NCBI GenBank assembly: GCA_964530695.1
Contig: CAZGYQ010000026.1
Span: forward strand, 1-35,273
Origin: VFBF01 sp964530695
GTDB taxonomy: Bacteria; Pseudomonadota; Alphaproteobacteria; Caulobacterales; Aquidulcibacteraceae
Length of the DNA stretch: 35,273 bases
Direction: 5' to 3'
The notes beneath the pieces were generated by a model. It saw nothing but the letters and a program-made list of their open reading frames with translations, was not told the origin of the DNA and did no database searches. Every line of letters begins with the position of its first letter. Position 1 is the stretch's first letter. Below are positions 22,904-33,757 of the stretch, piece after piece. The translations under genes were made by a program, and so were the position numbers.

Positions 22904-23803
22904 ATGCTTTCCCGACTGTCCCCCGTCGCGCTGGCCGCGACCGGCACGGCTTTGCTCTGCGTGATGGACGCGGTGATCAAGCACCTGTCGGTCACCAACG
23001 GCGCACTCGCCATCGCGCTCGGTCGCTATGTGTTCGGCGCGGCGGCGGCGGGCGCGATCTGGAACGCGGCGGGCCGCCCCGCAATCACGATGGAGATGGT
23101 GCGGGCGCATGCGCTGCGCGGCGTGCTCATCGCGACATCGGCGTTCTGCTTCTTCTTCGCGCTCGGCAAACTCGAACTCGTGGAAGCGATCACGCTCGGC
23201 TTTCTCGCGCCGCTGCTGATACCCTTCGCCGCGTGGGCGCTGCTCGGCGAGCGACCGCGTCAGACAAATCTCGCCGCGGGCGTGATCGGTTTCATCGGCG
23301 CCGTCATCGCTGCAAATGGCGCCCCCATCGCGCAACAATCACCTGAACGCATTTCGGGCATCGCCGCGGCGCTCACGGCGTCAGTCACCTATGCGCTTTC
23401 CATCGCCATGTTGCGCCAGCGCGCCGACCGGGACGGTGCGCCTGTTGTCGGCTTGATGCAGACGCTGCTGCCGATGGCCATCGTCGCGGGTCCCGCCGTC
23501 GCACTCGCACCGATGCCGGCGCTCAGCGACCTTCCGTGGTTCCTCGTGATGGGCACGTTGGGCGCCACGGGCTGGTATCTGCTGATCAAGGCCTATGCGC
23601 GCTCCGAAGCCCAACGGCTTGCGCCGATCGAGTTCACCGCACTCCTTTGGGCGTCGTTCTTCGGCTACGTGCTTTTCAGCGAAACGCCGCGCCCACAGGT
23701 CTATGCGGGCGCGGCGCTGATCATTGCCGCGTGCATGTTCGCGGCGTGGGAGGAACGGCGGGCGCGGCTCGCCCCCGCGCCGCAGACGACGCTCGGCGAC
23801 TGA
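22904..23803 (+). CDS. EamA/DMT family transporter
   Basis: A 299-residue inner-membrane transporter of the drug/metabolite superfamily with two EamA repeats and ten predicted helices. Repeat one (about 10-135) includes AIALGRYVFGAAAAG and KLELVEAITLGFLAPLLIPFAAWALLGERPR. Repeat two (about 145-280) includes GATGWYLLIKAYARSEAQRLAPIEFTALLWASFFGYVLFSETPRPQVYAGAALIIA. Both repeats end with the typical 'P...G' acidic turn (GER / SETP). Substrate unknown; exporters of amino acids or metabolites are common. The ATG at 22904 is chosen because the first helix begins there. The stop is 8 bp from that of clpB, which converges. A second EamA gene of equal length lies at 33758-34657. Confidence 0.9.
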   Translation: MLSRLSPVALAATGTALLCVMDAVIKHLSVTNGALAIALGRYVFGAAAAGAIWNAAGRPAITMEMVRAHALRGVLIATSAFCFFFALGKLELVEAITLGFLAPLLIPFAAWALLGERPRQTNLAAGVIGFIGAVIAANGAPIAQQSPERISGIAAALTASVTYALSIAMLRQRADRDGAPVVGLMQTLLPMAIVAGPAVALAPMPALSDLPWFLVMGTLGATGWYLLIKAYARSEAQRLAPIEFTALLWASFFGYVLFSETPRPQVYAGAALIIAACMFAAWEERRARLAPAPQTTLGD

Positions 23804-23811
23804 CCGTCAGG

Positions 23812-26397
<2,586 letters not shown>

Positions 26398-26446
26398 GTG
26401 ATCCCTCCAATGCGTCGTCCCGGACTGACGCCCGTTTTCGCTTGGG

Positions 26447-26475
26447 AGGTAGGTGTGGCGATAATATCACACAAG
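26447..26475 (-). promoter_or_regulatory. Candidate RpoH (sigma-32) promoter of clpB
   Basis: Read on the minus strand, CTTG (26475-26472) is followed after 18 bp by CCTACCT (26453-26447), a good fit to the alphaproteobacterial heat-shock form CTTG-N17-18-CYTATNT. The -10 side lies about 50 bp before the clpB start. A TATTAT box in the spacer could serve a housekeeping sigma. Confidence 0.5.
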
Positions 26476-26515
26476 AGGCGTGTGGCCTTTCGCCACCCGA
26501 ATCTCACCCGCGACC

Positions 26516-27331
26516 TCAATCTCCGGCGAGAAAAGCCGGCTTCGGGCTATCGGCGAAGCCCTCGACGGGCTCGGCGGCGGCGGCGCGGGGCGCGCGCTCG
26601 CGGCGCGGCGGCCGCGGCTCGTCGCCTTCAGCGCGGGGTTCACGGGCTTCGCGCGGCGCGCGTTCTTCGCGGATCTCACGCGGCTCGCGGGCCTGGGGCG
26701 GACGCTCCTCGCGCGGTTCGCGGGCTTCGTAAGCTTCGGCGCTCTCACCCTCCTGACGGGGGCTGCGCTCGCCGTCGGGGCGGAAGCGATTGCGCCGGTT
26801 GCGGCGGCCGCGGCGGAACTCCTCGTCGCCCTCGGGGCGGGGACCGTCGCTGCGCGGGCCACGATCGTCCCGGTAGACCGTCTGTGGTTGACGGCCTTCC
26901 TCGCGCGCCTCGACATCCGGCTGCTCGCCGCCTTCGCGCGGCGGCTGTTCGGCGCCGGCTTCGAAGTCTTCGCCGCCTTCCTCGTAGTCGAGATCGGGGT
27001 CATGACCGAAGCGCTGCTGCTGGTCGTACCGCGGCTCCGGCGTCTGCTGGTGCGCCGGCTGCATGGCGCGCAGCACGCGATAATAGTGCTCGGCGTGCTG
27101 GAGGTAGCTTTCGGCCATCACCCGGTCGCCCGACGAGTTCGCATCGCGCGCGAGCTGAAGGTATTTTTCGTAGACCGTGGAGGCGGACCCGCGGACCTTG
27201 ATGTCAGGGCCGTTGCTCTCAAACGCGCGGTTGGACTGATGCCCGCCGCCGCCTCCGCCGCCGCCACTGCCGGGTTTGCGGCCGCGACCGCGTTGGCGCT
27301 GCTGATGCTTCATGTGCGAGTGGGGGCCCAT
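26516..27331 (-). CDS. DUF4167 domain protein
   Basis: A 271-residue protein. The N-terminal DUF4167 domain (about 20-85) reads RAFESNGPDIKVRGSASTVYEKYLQLARDANSSGDRVMAESYLQHAEHYYRVL, preceded by a basic Gln/Arg/Gly-rich tract with nine glycines in a run. The rest (about 95-271) is a low-complexity Arg/Glu/Pro tail with recurring 'REPREER' and 'REARE' units and several R-G-R-R-N patches, probably disordered and nucleic-acid binding. The family is alphaproteobacterial and typically sits between prmC and clpB, as here. Function is unknown; RNA binding is inferred. The ATG at 27331 has AGGA at the right distance. The alternative GTG at 27355 is less likely. Confidence 0.9.
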   Translation of the reverse strand: MGPHSHMKHQQRQRGRGRKPGSGGGGGGGGHQSNRAFESNGPDIKVRGSASTVYEKYLQLARDANSSGDRVMAESYLQHAEHYYRVLRAMQPAHQQTPEPRYDQQQRFGHDPDLDYEEGGEDFEAGAEQPPREGGEQPDVEAREEGRQPQTVYRDDRGPRSDGPRPEGDEEFRRGRRNRRNRFRPDGERSPRQEGESAEAYEAREPREERPPQAREPREIREERAPREAREPRAEGDEPRPPRRERAPRAAAAEPVEGFADSPKPAFLAGD

Positions 27332-27671
27332 AAGGTTCCTGCCTAGTTGCGCCACGCGTCGTCGATCGGCGCGCGGACGGGTCGTCTGGTCTGAAAGGAT
27401 GCGGTTCGTCGCTCGCGCTTGCGTTCTTCGATCAATCGTCCACGAAGACTGTTGTTGCGGCCAATATGTCCTGGCCGTTCTGTTTCGGTGTTTCCGCGAC
27501 CTGGCCCGGCTCCGGGAGCATCATGTCCCGCCAGGGACGCTCACCGCGCCGGATGAATATCCGTGCCACTCGAACCGAAAGTCGGGCGTCTGCGCGAGCC
27601 GCTTCCCATCCGCTGGGCGATTCAACGCCTAGGAAAGATACCCGCTCGCGGGGCCGCCGCCAAATGATTTT
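27332..27671. other. Gene-free gap between prmC and the DUF4167 gene
   Basis: These 340 bp carry no convincing gene on either strand. Small dyads are present, reading as GTCCC-GCCA-GGGAC at 27525-27538 (extendable by GAGC/GCTC with a bulge), CCCGG-CT-CCGGG at 27505-27516, and CGGAT-GAAT-ATCCG at 27550-27563. No tRNA, terminator with a T-run or clear promoter was found. It is probably the promoter and leader region of the DUF4167-clpB genes. Confidence 0.4.
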
Positions 27672-28526
27672 TCAGATGGGGGCCTTCCGACCCATAACGA
27701 CCCGCCCGATGCCGGCGAGATCGGGTTTGACGGCCTCGACCTCAAGCCCGACCGCCCGGGCGAGCGCCGAGACGTCCGGCCCCTGCCCCTTGCCGATCTC
27801 CACCGCAAACCGCCCGCCGGGCTTCAGCAATCGAGCCACATCCGGCCAGAGGCGGCGGTAGGCGTCGAGGCCGTCGGCGCCGCCATCCAGCGCCAACCGC
27901 GGTTCGTGGACCGAGACTTCCGGTTCGAGCCCGGCGATCTCGCCAGCGGGAATGTAGGGCGGATTGGAGACGATCAGATCGAATGGCCCTTCCAGCCCTT
28001 CACCCCAGTCCCCGTGGATCAGAGACGCGCGCGCGGCAAGCCCAAGGGCTTCGGCGTTGGCGCGGGCGAAGACGAGCGCGTCGGCGCTGGCGTCCACCCC
28101 CACGCCGGTCGCAAGCGGGCGGGCCGACAGGATGGAGAGCAGGATCGCCCCCGAGCCGACGCCCAGGTCCAGCACCCGGACGGGCCTGTCCGAGGGAAGC
28201 GCCGCGAGAGCCGCTTCGACCACCGTTTCGGTGTCCGGCCGCGGCGTCAGCACGGCGGGGCCCACGGCGAAGTCGAGAGACCAGAACGCCTTCGTTCCAA
28301 GGATATAGGCCAGCGGCTCCCGCGCGGCCCGCCGGGCGACGAGCGCATCCAGACGCGCCGCGGCCTCGGCGCTGACTGGGCGATGGGGATCGGTGAGGAT
28401 GTCGAGACGCTTCACGTGCGCCGCCGCCTCGACAAGCAGTCGCGCATCGAACACGGGCAGGTCCACGCCGGCCGCTTCGAGCGCGCGGCGCGCTTTCGTC
28501 CAGGCGGCGACAAGGGTCAAAGTCAT
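27672..28526 (-). CDS. prmC: Release factor glutamine methyltransferase
   Basis: A 284-residue PrmC/HemK enzyme that N5-methylates the glutamine of the GGQ motif of RF1 and RF2. The N-terminal helical domain (about 1-75) is followed by a Rossmann methyltransferase domain with motif I VRVLDLGVGSGAILLSI, the acidic loop GVGVDASADALVFARANAEAL and the catalytic/binding motif DLIVSNPPYIP, diagnostic for N-methylation of glutamine. The EVSVHEPRLALDGGADGLDAYRRL segment is also typical. The ATG at 28526 (MTLTLVAAW) is used, but ATG 28535 adds only three residues and is equally possible. In this window prfA is about 4 kb away, with a DUF445 gene and a TonB receptor between. Confidence 0.95.
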   Translation of the reverse strand: MTLTLVAAWTKARRALEAAGVDLPVFDARLLVEAAAHVKRLDILTDPHRPVSAEAAARLDALVARRAAREPLAYILGTKAFWSLDFAVGPAVLTPRPDTETVVEAALAALPSDRPVRVLDLGVGSGAILLSILSARPLATGVGVDASADALVFARANAEALGLAARASLIHGDWGEGLEGPFDLIVSNPPYIPAGEIAGLEPEVSVHEPRLALDGGADGLDAYRRLWPDVARLLKPGGRFAVEIGKGQGPDVSALARAVGLEVEAVKPDLAGIGRVVMGRKAPI

Positions 28527-28599
28527 CGCGCCCATATAGTGCTTTGCAGGCGGTCGCGCATGGCCGCTCGCGTTGGCCGATTTCGCCGGCGGAGACTTG

Positions 28600-29886
28600 A
28601 TGCCTACCTCGACACCGACACCGACACTGACCCTCGCCCCGCCGGCGCCGGATCCGTCATCGCTCGTCCGGATGCGCCGCGCCGCGAGCGGGCTGCTGAT
28701 GGCGATGACCGCGCTCTACGTGGGCGTCCACGTCTTCGGCGGCGCTCATCCCGGCTGGGGGTATGTGCAGGCCTTCGCGGAGGCGGCCATGGTGGGCGGC
28801 CTCGCGGACTGGTTCGCGGTCACCGCGATCTTCCGGCGCCCTTTCGGGCTGCCGATCCCGCACACCGCGGTCATTCCGAAAAGCCAGGGCCGCATCGCCG
28901 ATGCGCTTGGCGCCTTCATCGCGGAAAACTTCCTCGCGCCGGCGCTGGTCGCGGAACGCGTCGCCAAGCAGGACATGGCGATGGCGCTCGGTCGCTGGCT
29001 CAGCGATCGCGATCAGCTCCGGCGCGTCGCCGACGGCCTGGTCGGCGCAATCCCGGCGATCCTCGACACGCTCGACGACGAGACGGTGGCGGCGTTCCTG
29101 CGCAAGCAGGCGTCGAGCCCATTGGCGTCGCAACAGATCGCGCCAGCGATCGGCAACATGCTCGAGGCGCTGGCGGCGCAGGGCAAGCATCAGGTGCTGC
29201 TCGACGCAGCGCTGGCGGAAGGCTGGATCTGGCTGGAAGAAAACCAGGACGCGATCCGCGTCCGCGTGCGCGATCGGACCGGCTGGCTGTGGCGCATGCT
29301 CTCTGTCGATGCGCAGGCGTCGGGGGCGATGATCGGCGCGATGGAGGATCTCATCGCCGAGACGGCGCGCGATCCCGGCCACCCGTTGCGCAAGCGCGTG
29401 ACCGAAATCATCTCGCGTTTCGCAGGCGATCTGAAGAACGATCCGGCGATGCACGCCCGCATCGCGACGATGACCAGCGAAGTGCTCTCCCACCCCGCCG
29501 TCTCCGAAGCGCTCGACGCGGCATGGGCGCATGTGAAGGAGGCGCTGCGCAAGGACCTCGCGAAGGAAGACTCGCAGATTCGCGCCTGGGCGGTGGAAGG
29601 GTTGAGCCGGCTTGGCGAAGGGCTGACCGAAGACGCAACGGTCCGCGACGCGCTGAACGATCGCCTGCGGGCGCTCGTGGTGGAGCTGGCGGCGCGCCAT
29701 GGGCAGGATGTTTCGCGCCTTGTCTCGGAGACCATCCGCGCCTGGGACGCCGACACCATCGTGCAGAAGCTTGAACAGAATGTGGGCCGGGACCTGCAGT
29801 TCATCCGTGTCAACGGCACGGTGATCGGCGGGCTTGTGGGGCTCGTCCTGCACGCGGGCGCGGTGTTCTTTTCAATGCCCGGCTGA
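28600..29886 (+). CDS. DUF445 family membrane protein
   Basis: A 428-residue protein of the DUF445 (YjiN-like) family. A Thr/Pro-rich start precedes an N-terminal hydrophobic segment (about 27-55, ASGLLMAMTALYVGVHVFG) and the family block EAAMVGGLADWFAVTAIFRRPFGLPIPHTAVIPKSQGRIADALGAFIAENFL (about 62-115). A long helical, probably coiled region (about 120-395) follows, and a C-terminal hydrophobic anchor VIGGLVGLVLHAGAVFF closes it. Function unknown. The ATG at 28600 has GGAG 9 bp upstream and is preferred over the TTG at 28573. It is divergent from prmC (about 70 bp between starts) and converges on the TonB receptor, with a bidirectional-looking hairpin between. Confidence 0.9.
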   Translation: MPTSTPTPTLTLAPPAPDPSSLVRMRRAASGLLMAMTALYVGVHVFGGAHPGWGYVQAFAEAAMVGGLADWFAVTAIFRRPFGLPIPHTAVIPKSQGRIADALGAFIAENFLAPALVAERVAKQDMAMALGRWLSDRDQLRRVADGLVGAIPAILDTLDDETVAAFLRKQASSPLASQQIAPAIGNMLEALAAQGKHQVLLDAALAEGWIWLEENQDAIRVRVRDRTGWLWRMLSVDAQASGAMIGAMEDLIAETARDPGHPLRKRVTEIISRFAGDLKNDPAMHARIATMTSEVLSHPAVSEALDAAWAHVKEALRKDLAKEDSQIRAWAVEGLSRLGEGLTEDATVRDALNDRLRALVVELAARHGQDVSRLVSETIRAWDADTIVQKLEQNVGRDLQFIRVNGTVIGGLVGLVLHAGAVFFSMPG

Positions 29887-29896
29887 CCACGAAGAA

Positions 29897-29922
29897 GAGG
29901 CCCGTCCTTGCGGACGGGCCTC
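29897..29922. terminator. Terminator hairpin between converging genes
   Basis: GAGGCCCGTCC at 29897-29907 pairs perfectly with GGACGGGCCTC at 29912-29922 over a TTGC loop. On the minus strand it is followed by TTCTTCGT, a moderately T-rich tail, so it most likely ends the TonB receptor transcript. On the plus strand the tail is CCGGTTTC, which is weaker. Confidence 0.75.
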
Positions 29923-29946
29923 CCGGTTTCAGTGTTTTCGACCGGT

Positions 29947-32370
29947 TCAGAAATTCTTGCGGAACGTCACGCCGTACATCCGCGGCGGCGCCGGGAACTC
30001 GGAAATCGACCCCGACTGGAATACGGTATCGAACGCGATGAGCTGCGAGTATTCGTCGGTGAGGTTGGTGCCCCACAGCGCCACTTCCCAGCCATTCTCG
30101 CCGTCCTGAACGAGGCCGATGCGACCGTTGATCGTCGTGAAGGCATTCTGCACCTTGCACAGACACAGGTCTGAACCCGTGTTGTAGTGCGTGCGATAGT
30201 TCGCGCTCAGGTCGAAGAAACCCTTGATCTCGCCCATGCCGGTCGGATGCTCGTAGTGCAGTCCGCCGGACAGGTTCCACTTCGGCGCGTTAGTGAGCGT
30301 CAGGCCCGCAAGCGGCGGGTCGCCGTTCGGCGCAGGCAGCTGGTCGGCGGGGTTGACCTTCAACAGCGCTTCATCACCGTACTTCGCCACCACGTGGGCG
30401 ACGCCGAACGTGAAGTCGAGCCCCTCGCCAGCGTGCCATGCGCCTTCGAGTTCAAAGCCCTTGCTCTCCACCGAGCCCGCGTTGGCGATCGAGAAGCCGA
30501 TGCCGCTGAAGGTGTTGAGCTGGAAATCCTCGTAGTCGGTGTGGAAGTACGTGGCGTTCAGCGTCAGCGTGCGATCGAAGAACTGACTGCGGACACCGAG
30601 TTCCCAGGAGTCCGAGAATTCAGGAGAAAACGCAGCGGCCGCGTTCACCTGTGCCTGTGTGCCGGTCACCAGGCCAGTGTCGGGATTAACGCCCGTTGCG
30701 GCCGGTGCGTCACGATCCAAGTTGATGCCGCCTGCCTTGTAGCCGTGGCTCGCCGAGACATACGCCATAATGTCGTCGGTAATTTTGTAGTTCAGACCGA
30801 CCGTTCCGGTGGTCTCGTTTTCGTCGACGACGGAATTGTAGGTCGGTCGCTGACACAGAAGCCGCAAACCATTGTAAGTATTGCGCAGCGGGTGCCCGAC
30901 GGGAAGAACCGGAATCGCCGCGCAGGATGGGCTGTTGGTGGTGTAGCGGGTCATCCCGCCTTCTTTTTCTTCGTGGTTGTATCGAACGCCGACAACTGCG
31001 CCGAGTCGGTCGGTGATCTGCAGCTGGTTATGTGTGAAAATCGACCAGCTTGTGCCGTCCTGCGCGAAGTCCGCCTGCACGGCGCCACCGTCGGCAGGAT
31101 ACCACGCTTGCGCCGTCGCCAGAGGAATGCTGCCCGCGCCCAAAGGAAGGGCCGCGATATAGTTAGCCAGCTGAGTTCCGTAAGGCGTCTTGTTGGTCAC
31201 GTCCGCCGTTTCGTCGGCGTAGTAGCCGCCGATCAGCCAGTCGAGCCCGCCCCACGAGCCTTCGAGGGTCGCTTCGAACGACGCGAGCGTCTGGTTCGTG
31301 TCGATATTCTGATAGAGGATATCGGCGGAGCCGAAGTCGGCGTCGATGTTGTTGACCGCGTCGAACTCGCGATAGGCAATGATGTTCTTGAACGTGACGT
31401 CGTTGCCGAGATCGATGATCAGATGGCTGGCGAACCCGGTATCTTCCGTCTGTTCGATGAACGGCCGGTTCGGGCTGTTGATCGAGTTGTACCGCGTTGG
31501 ATCGTTCGGGATCGTGAAGCCGGGCACGAGGCTGTTCTGCAAGAGCGAGGCGCCGCCGATAATTCTGTAGACCGCCTGACAGCAATCCTCGTCCTTCTTC
31601 GCGTAGTCGACCGTGCCGCGCCAGGAGATGTTTTCCGTCGGCTCCCACATCAGCATGCCGCGCACGAGCTGGCGGTCGCGGTTGAAGGAATCGTTGCGCG
31701 TGCGGACGTCCTCGACATAGCCGTCGCGCTGTTGCCAGGCGCCGGAAACGCGCGCCGCCATCGTTTCGCCGAGCGGGATATTCAACATGCCTTCGAGGTC
31801 GCGGCTGTTGAAGTTGCCGACACCGAGTTTCATCGAGGCGTCGAACTCGCCGATGCGCGGCAGGTTCGGCGTGACCGTGATCGCGCCGGCGGAGGTGTTC
31901 TTGCCGAACAGCGTGCCCTGCGGGCCGCGCAGGACTTCGATGCGCTGGATGTCGAACAGGTTGTTCATCGCCATGCCGGAGCGCGGGCGATAGACGCCGT
32001 CGATGAACACCCCGACCGCGCCTTCCAGGCCCGGATTGTTGCCGGTCGTGCCGACGCCGCGGATCCGCACGGTCGAACCGCCGGTTTCCGAGTTCGAGTT
32101 CTGAATCATCAGCGTGGGCGCGATGCGCTGCAGGTCCGCCGTGCTGACCACGTTGGCGCGCTGGAGCCCCTCCTCGTTCACCGCCGTGATCGCGACCGGC
32201 ACGTCCTGCAGCGCCTGTTCGCGCCGGGTCGCCGTCACGGTGACGGTGTTTGAGTCGGCGACCGCGGGTTCCGTCTCCTGGGCGCTCGCCGGAGCCGCCA
32301 CCCCGAGGCCGGCCGCCGCAGCAAGGCCGAATGTGATCGCCGACCCCAATTTCCAATTCGTCTTACGCAT
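29947..32370 (-). CDS. TonB-dependent outer-membrane receptor
   Basis: An 807-residue TonB-dependent receptor that takes up a siderophore or other large substrate across the outer membrane using proton-motive energy. After a signal peptide (MRKTNWKLGSAITFGLAAAAGLGVAAPASA) comes a TonB-box-like stretch (NTVTVTATRREQALQDVP). The plug domain (about 45-160) has VRIRGVGTTGNNPGLEGAVGVFIDGVY and IEVLRGPQGTLFGKNTSAGAI. The beta-barrel ends with a C-terminal phenylalanine (TFRKNF). This Iro/FecA-like subfamily is abundant in sphingomonads and Caulobacterales, often with unknown ligands. Start ATG 32370 follows GGGAGGAAACAAG, a near-ideal ribosome-binding site. Cys pairs at 263-264 and at 736/738 are unusual. 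No partner transport genes are adjacent. Confidence 0.95.
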   Translation of the reverse strand: MRKTNWKLGSAITFGLAAAAGLGVAAPASAQETEPAVADSNTVTVTATRREQALQDVPVAITAVNEEGLQRANVVSTADLQRIAPTLMIQNSNSETGGSTVRIRGVGTTGNNPGLEGAVGVFIDGVYRPRSGMAMNNLFDIQRIEVLRGPQGTLFGKNTSAGAITVTPNLPRIGEFDASMKLGVGNFNSRDLEGMLNIPLGETMAARVSGAWQQRDGYVEDVRTRNDSFNRDRQLVRGMLMWEPTENISWRGTVDYAKKDEDCCQAVYRIIGGASLLQNSLVPGFTIPNDPTRYNSINSPNRPFIEQTEDTGFASHLIIDLGNDVTFKNIIAYREFDAVNNIDADFGSADILYQNIDTNQTLASFEATLEGSWGGLDWLIGGYYADETADVTNKTPYGTQLANYIAALPLGAGSIPLATAQAWYPADGGAVQADFAQDGTSWSIFTHNQLQITDRLGAVVGVRYNHEEKEGGMTRYTTNSPSCAAIPVLPVGHPLRNTYNGLRLLCQRPTYNSVVDENETTGTVGLNYKITDDIMAYVSASHGYKAGGINLDRDAPAATGVNPDTGLVTGTQAQVNAAAAFSPEFSDSWELGVRSQFFDRTLTLNATYFHTDYEDFQLNTFSGIGFSIANAGSVESKGFELEGAWHAGEGLDFTFGVAHVVAKYGDEALLKVNPADQLPAPNGDPPLAGLTLTNAPKWNLSGGLHYEHPTGMGEIKGFFDLSANYRTHYNTGSDLCLCKVQNAFTTINGRIGLVQDGENGWEVALWGTNLTDEYSQLIAFDTVFQSGSISEFPAPPRMYGVTFRKNF

Positions 32371-32657
32371 CTTGTTTCCTCCCGCAGCGCGCCGATCTCG
32401 TGGATCGAGCGTCTTCCGCTGGGTGCAGACTGACACATCCGTGACGGTTGCAAAGTGAGGGGATAATATTTTTGTAAGGACTGAGGCGTCCGTGCATCAT
32501 TGCGCGCAGCGCGCGATTTTCCATGCACATATGGCGTTTTTTTGCGCGGCGACCCCGCCTGTGAAAATCATTGCGCCCCAATACGGGTCTGACACTCAGA
32601 GCGTTGCTGACCGCATTTTAGATATGACGAACGGTCCACTTACAGAATGGAACATGC
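32371..32657. other. Intergenic region upstream of the TonB receptor
   Basis: This 287-bp gap separates prfA (ending 32658) from the receptor start, both on the minus strand. It has a locally AT-rich stretch (about 32455-32480, with TATTAT on the minus strand) that probably includes the receptor promoter, but no convincing -35/-10 pair or Fur-like box was recognised. No gene is seen. Confidence 0.4.
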
Positions 32658-33728
32658 TCAGTCTCCGCCTTCGAGCGCCGCGAGTTTCTTGGCCTGATCC
32701 TCGGCCAGCAACGCTTCAATGACTTCGTCGAGCCCGGTCCCGTTCATCACCTCCGGCAGATTGTAGAGGGTGAGGTTGATGCGATGGTCGGTGACGCGTC
32801 CCTGGGGAAAATTGTAGGTGCGGATACGCTCGCTGCGATCGCCCGAACCCACCTGCGTGGCGCGGTCGGCGGCGCGCTCGCGGTCAAGCTTTTCGCGCTG
32901 CTGATCGTAAAGGCGGGCCTGCAGCACCTTCATCGCCCGCGCGCGGTTCTGGTGCTGGGACTTTTCGCTTGAGGTGACGACAATGCCAGACGGGATGTGC
33001 GTGATGCGGACCGCGGAGTCGGTCTTGTTGACGTGTTGACCGCCCGCGCCTGAGGAGCGGAACGTATCGATGCGGATGTCGGCGTCCCTGATCTCGATGT
33101 CCACGTCCTCGGCCTCGGGCAGCACCGCGACGGTCGCCGCGCTCGTGTGCACCCGCCCTTGCGTCTCCGTCGCCGGCACGCGCTGCACGCGATGCACGCC
33201 GCTTTCGAAACGCAACCGCCCGAACACACCCTCGCCCGTCACGCTCGCCACGATCTCGCGGTATCCGCCGAGATCGCTCTCGCTCATGTCCTCGATCTCG
33301 ACCTTCCAGCCGCGGATGGAGGCATAGCGCGAATACATCTTGAAGAGATCGCCCGCGAAGAGCGCGGCTTCTTCGCCGCCCGTGCCTGCGCGGATTTCGA
33401 GAATGGCGGAGGCTTTTTCAGCTTCGTCCTTCGGCAACAGCATCAGTTGCGCGGCGCGCTCAAGCTCGGGCAGCTTCATGCGCAGCGCCTGCAATTCCTC
33501 CTTCGCCATCGCGCCCATTTCTGGATCGCCCGCGAGCGCTTCGAGGTCCTCCACCTCGCGGCGCGCCTCGATCAGCGTGCGCATCACGGCAGCGACGGGC
33601 TCAAGCTCGGCGCGCTCCTTGGAGAGCTTCACGATCTCGCTGGAATCCATCGTCGCGCCGAGGCGCGCTTCCACCGCCTCGAACCGTTCGAGGACTTGCG
33701 AGACGCGGGAGAGGGAGAGGTTGGCCAT
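32658..33728 (-). CDS. prfA: Peptide chain release factor 1
   Basis: A 356-residue class I release factor. The tripeptide PAT in RVPATETQGRVHTSAAT is the RF1-type P-x-T codon-reading motif (recognising UAA and UAG), not the RF2 SPF. The GGQ motif appears as SSGAGGQHVNKTDSAVRITHIPSGIVV (about 230), the site that PrmC methylates. The C-terminal SGDRSERIRTYNFPQGRVTDHRI is conserved. Length is typical. The ATG at 33728 gives the standard start MANLSLSRVSQVLERF; the longer open frame upstream belongs to shadow sequence over the next gene. It lies 29 bp downstream of the EamA gene on the same strand. prmC is not adjacent (28526). Confidence 0.97.
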   Translation of the reverse strand: MANLSLSRVSQVLERFEAVEARLGATMDSSEIVKLSKERAELEPVAAVMRTLIEARREVEDLEALAGDPEMGAMAKEELQALRMKLPELERAAQLMLLPKDEAEKASAILEIRAGTGGEEAALFAGDLFKMYSRYASIRGWKVEIEDMSESDLGGYREIVASVTGEGVFGRLRFESGVHRVQRVPATETQGRVHTSAATVAVLPEAEDVDIEIRDADIRIDTFRSSGAGGQHVNKTDSAVRITHIPSGIVVTSSEKSQHQNRARAMKVLQARLYDQQREKLDRERAADRATQVGSGDRSERIRTYNFPQGRVTDHRINLTLYNLPEVMNGTGLDEVIEALLAEDQAKKLAALEGGD

Positions 33729-33757
33729 GGGGCGAGGGGTTCTATCTGGAGCCGGGG

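Noticed and set aside
27550..27590. tRNA-like GGTTCGAGT on the minus strand in the gap before the DUF4167 gene
   Set aside because: The flanking bases do not form a T-stem, and no acceptor or anticodon arm could be found.
27332..27671. Short frames of 22 and 29 codons on the minus strand as possible leader peptides
   Set aside because: No Shine-Dalgarno and no recognisable leader features; frames of this size are expected by chance in GC-rich DNA.
30187..32253. Long open frame (688 codons) on the plus strand opposite the TonB receptor
   Set aside because: Arg/Val/Ala/Asp-rich shadow of the receptor gene; no domain, and the receptor has signal peptide, plug motifs and terminal Phe.
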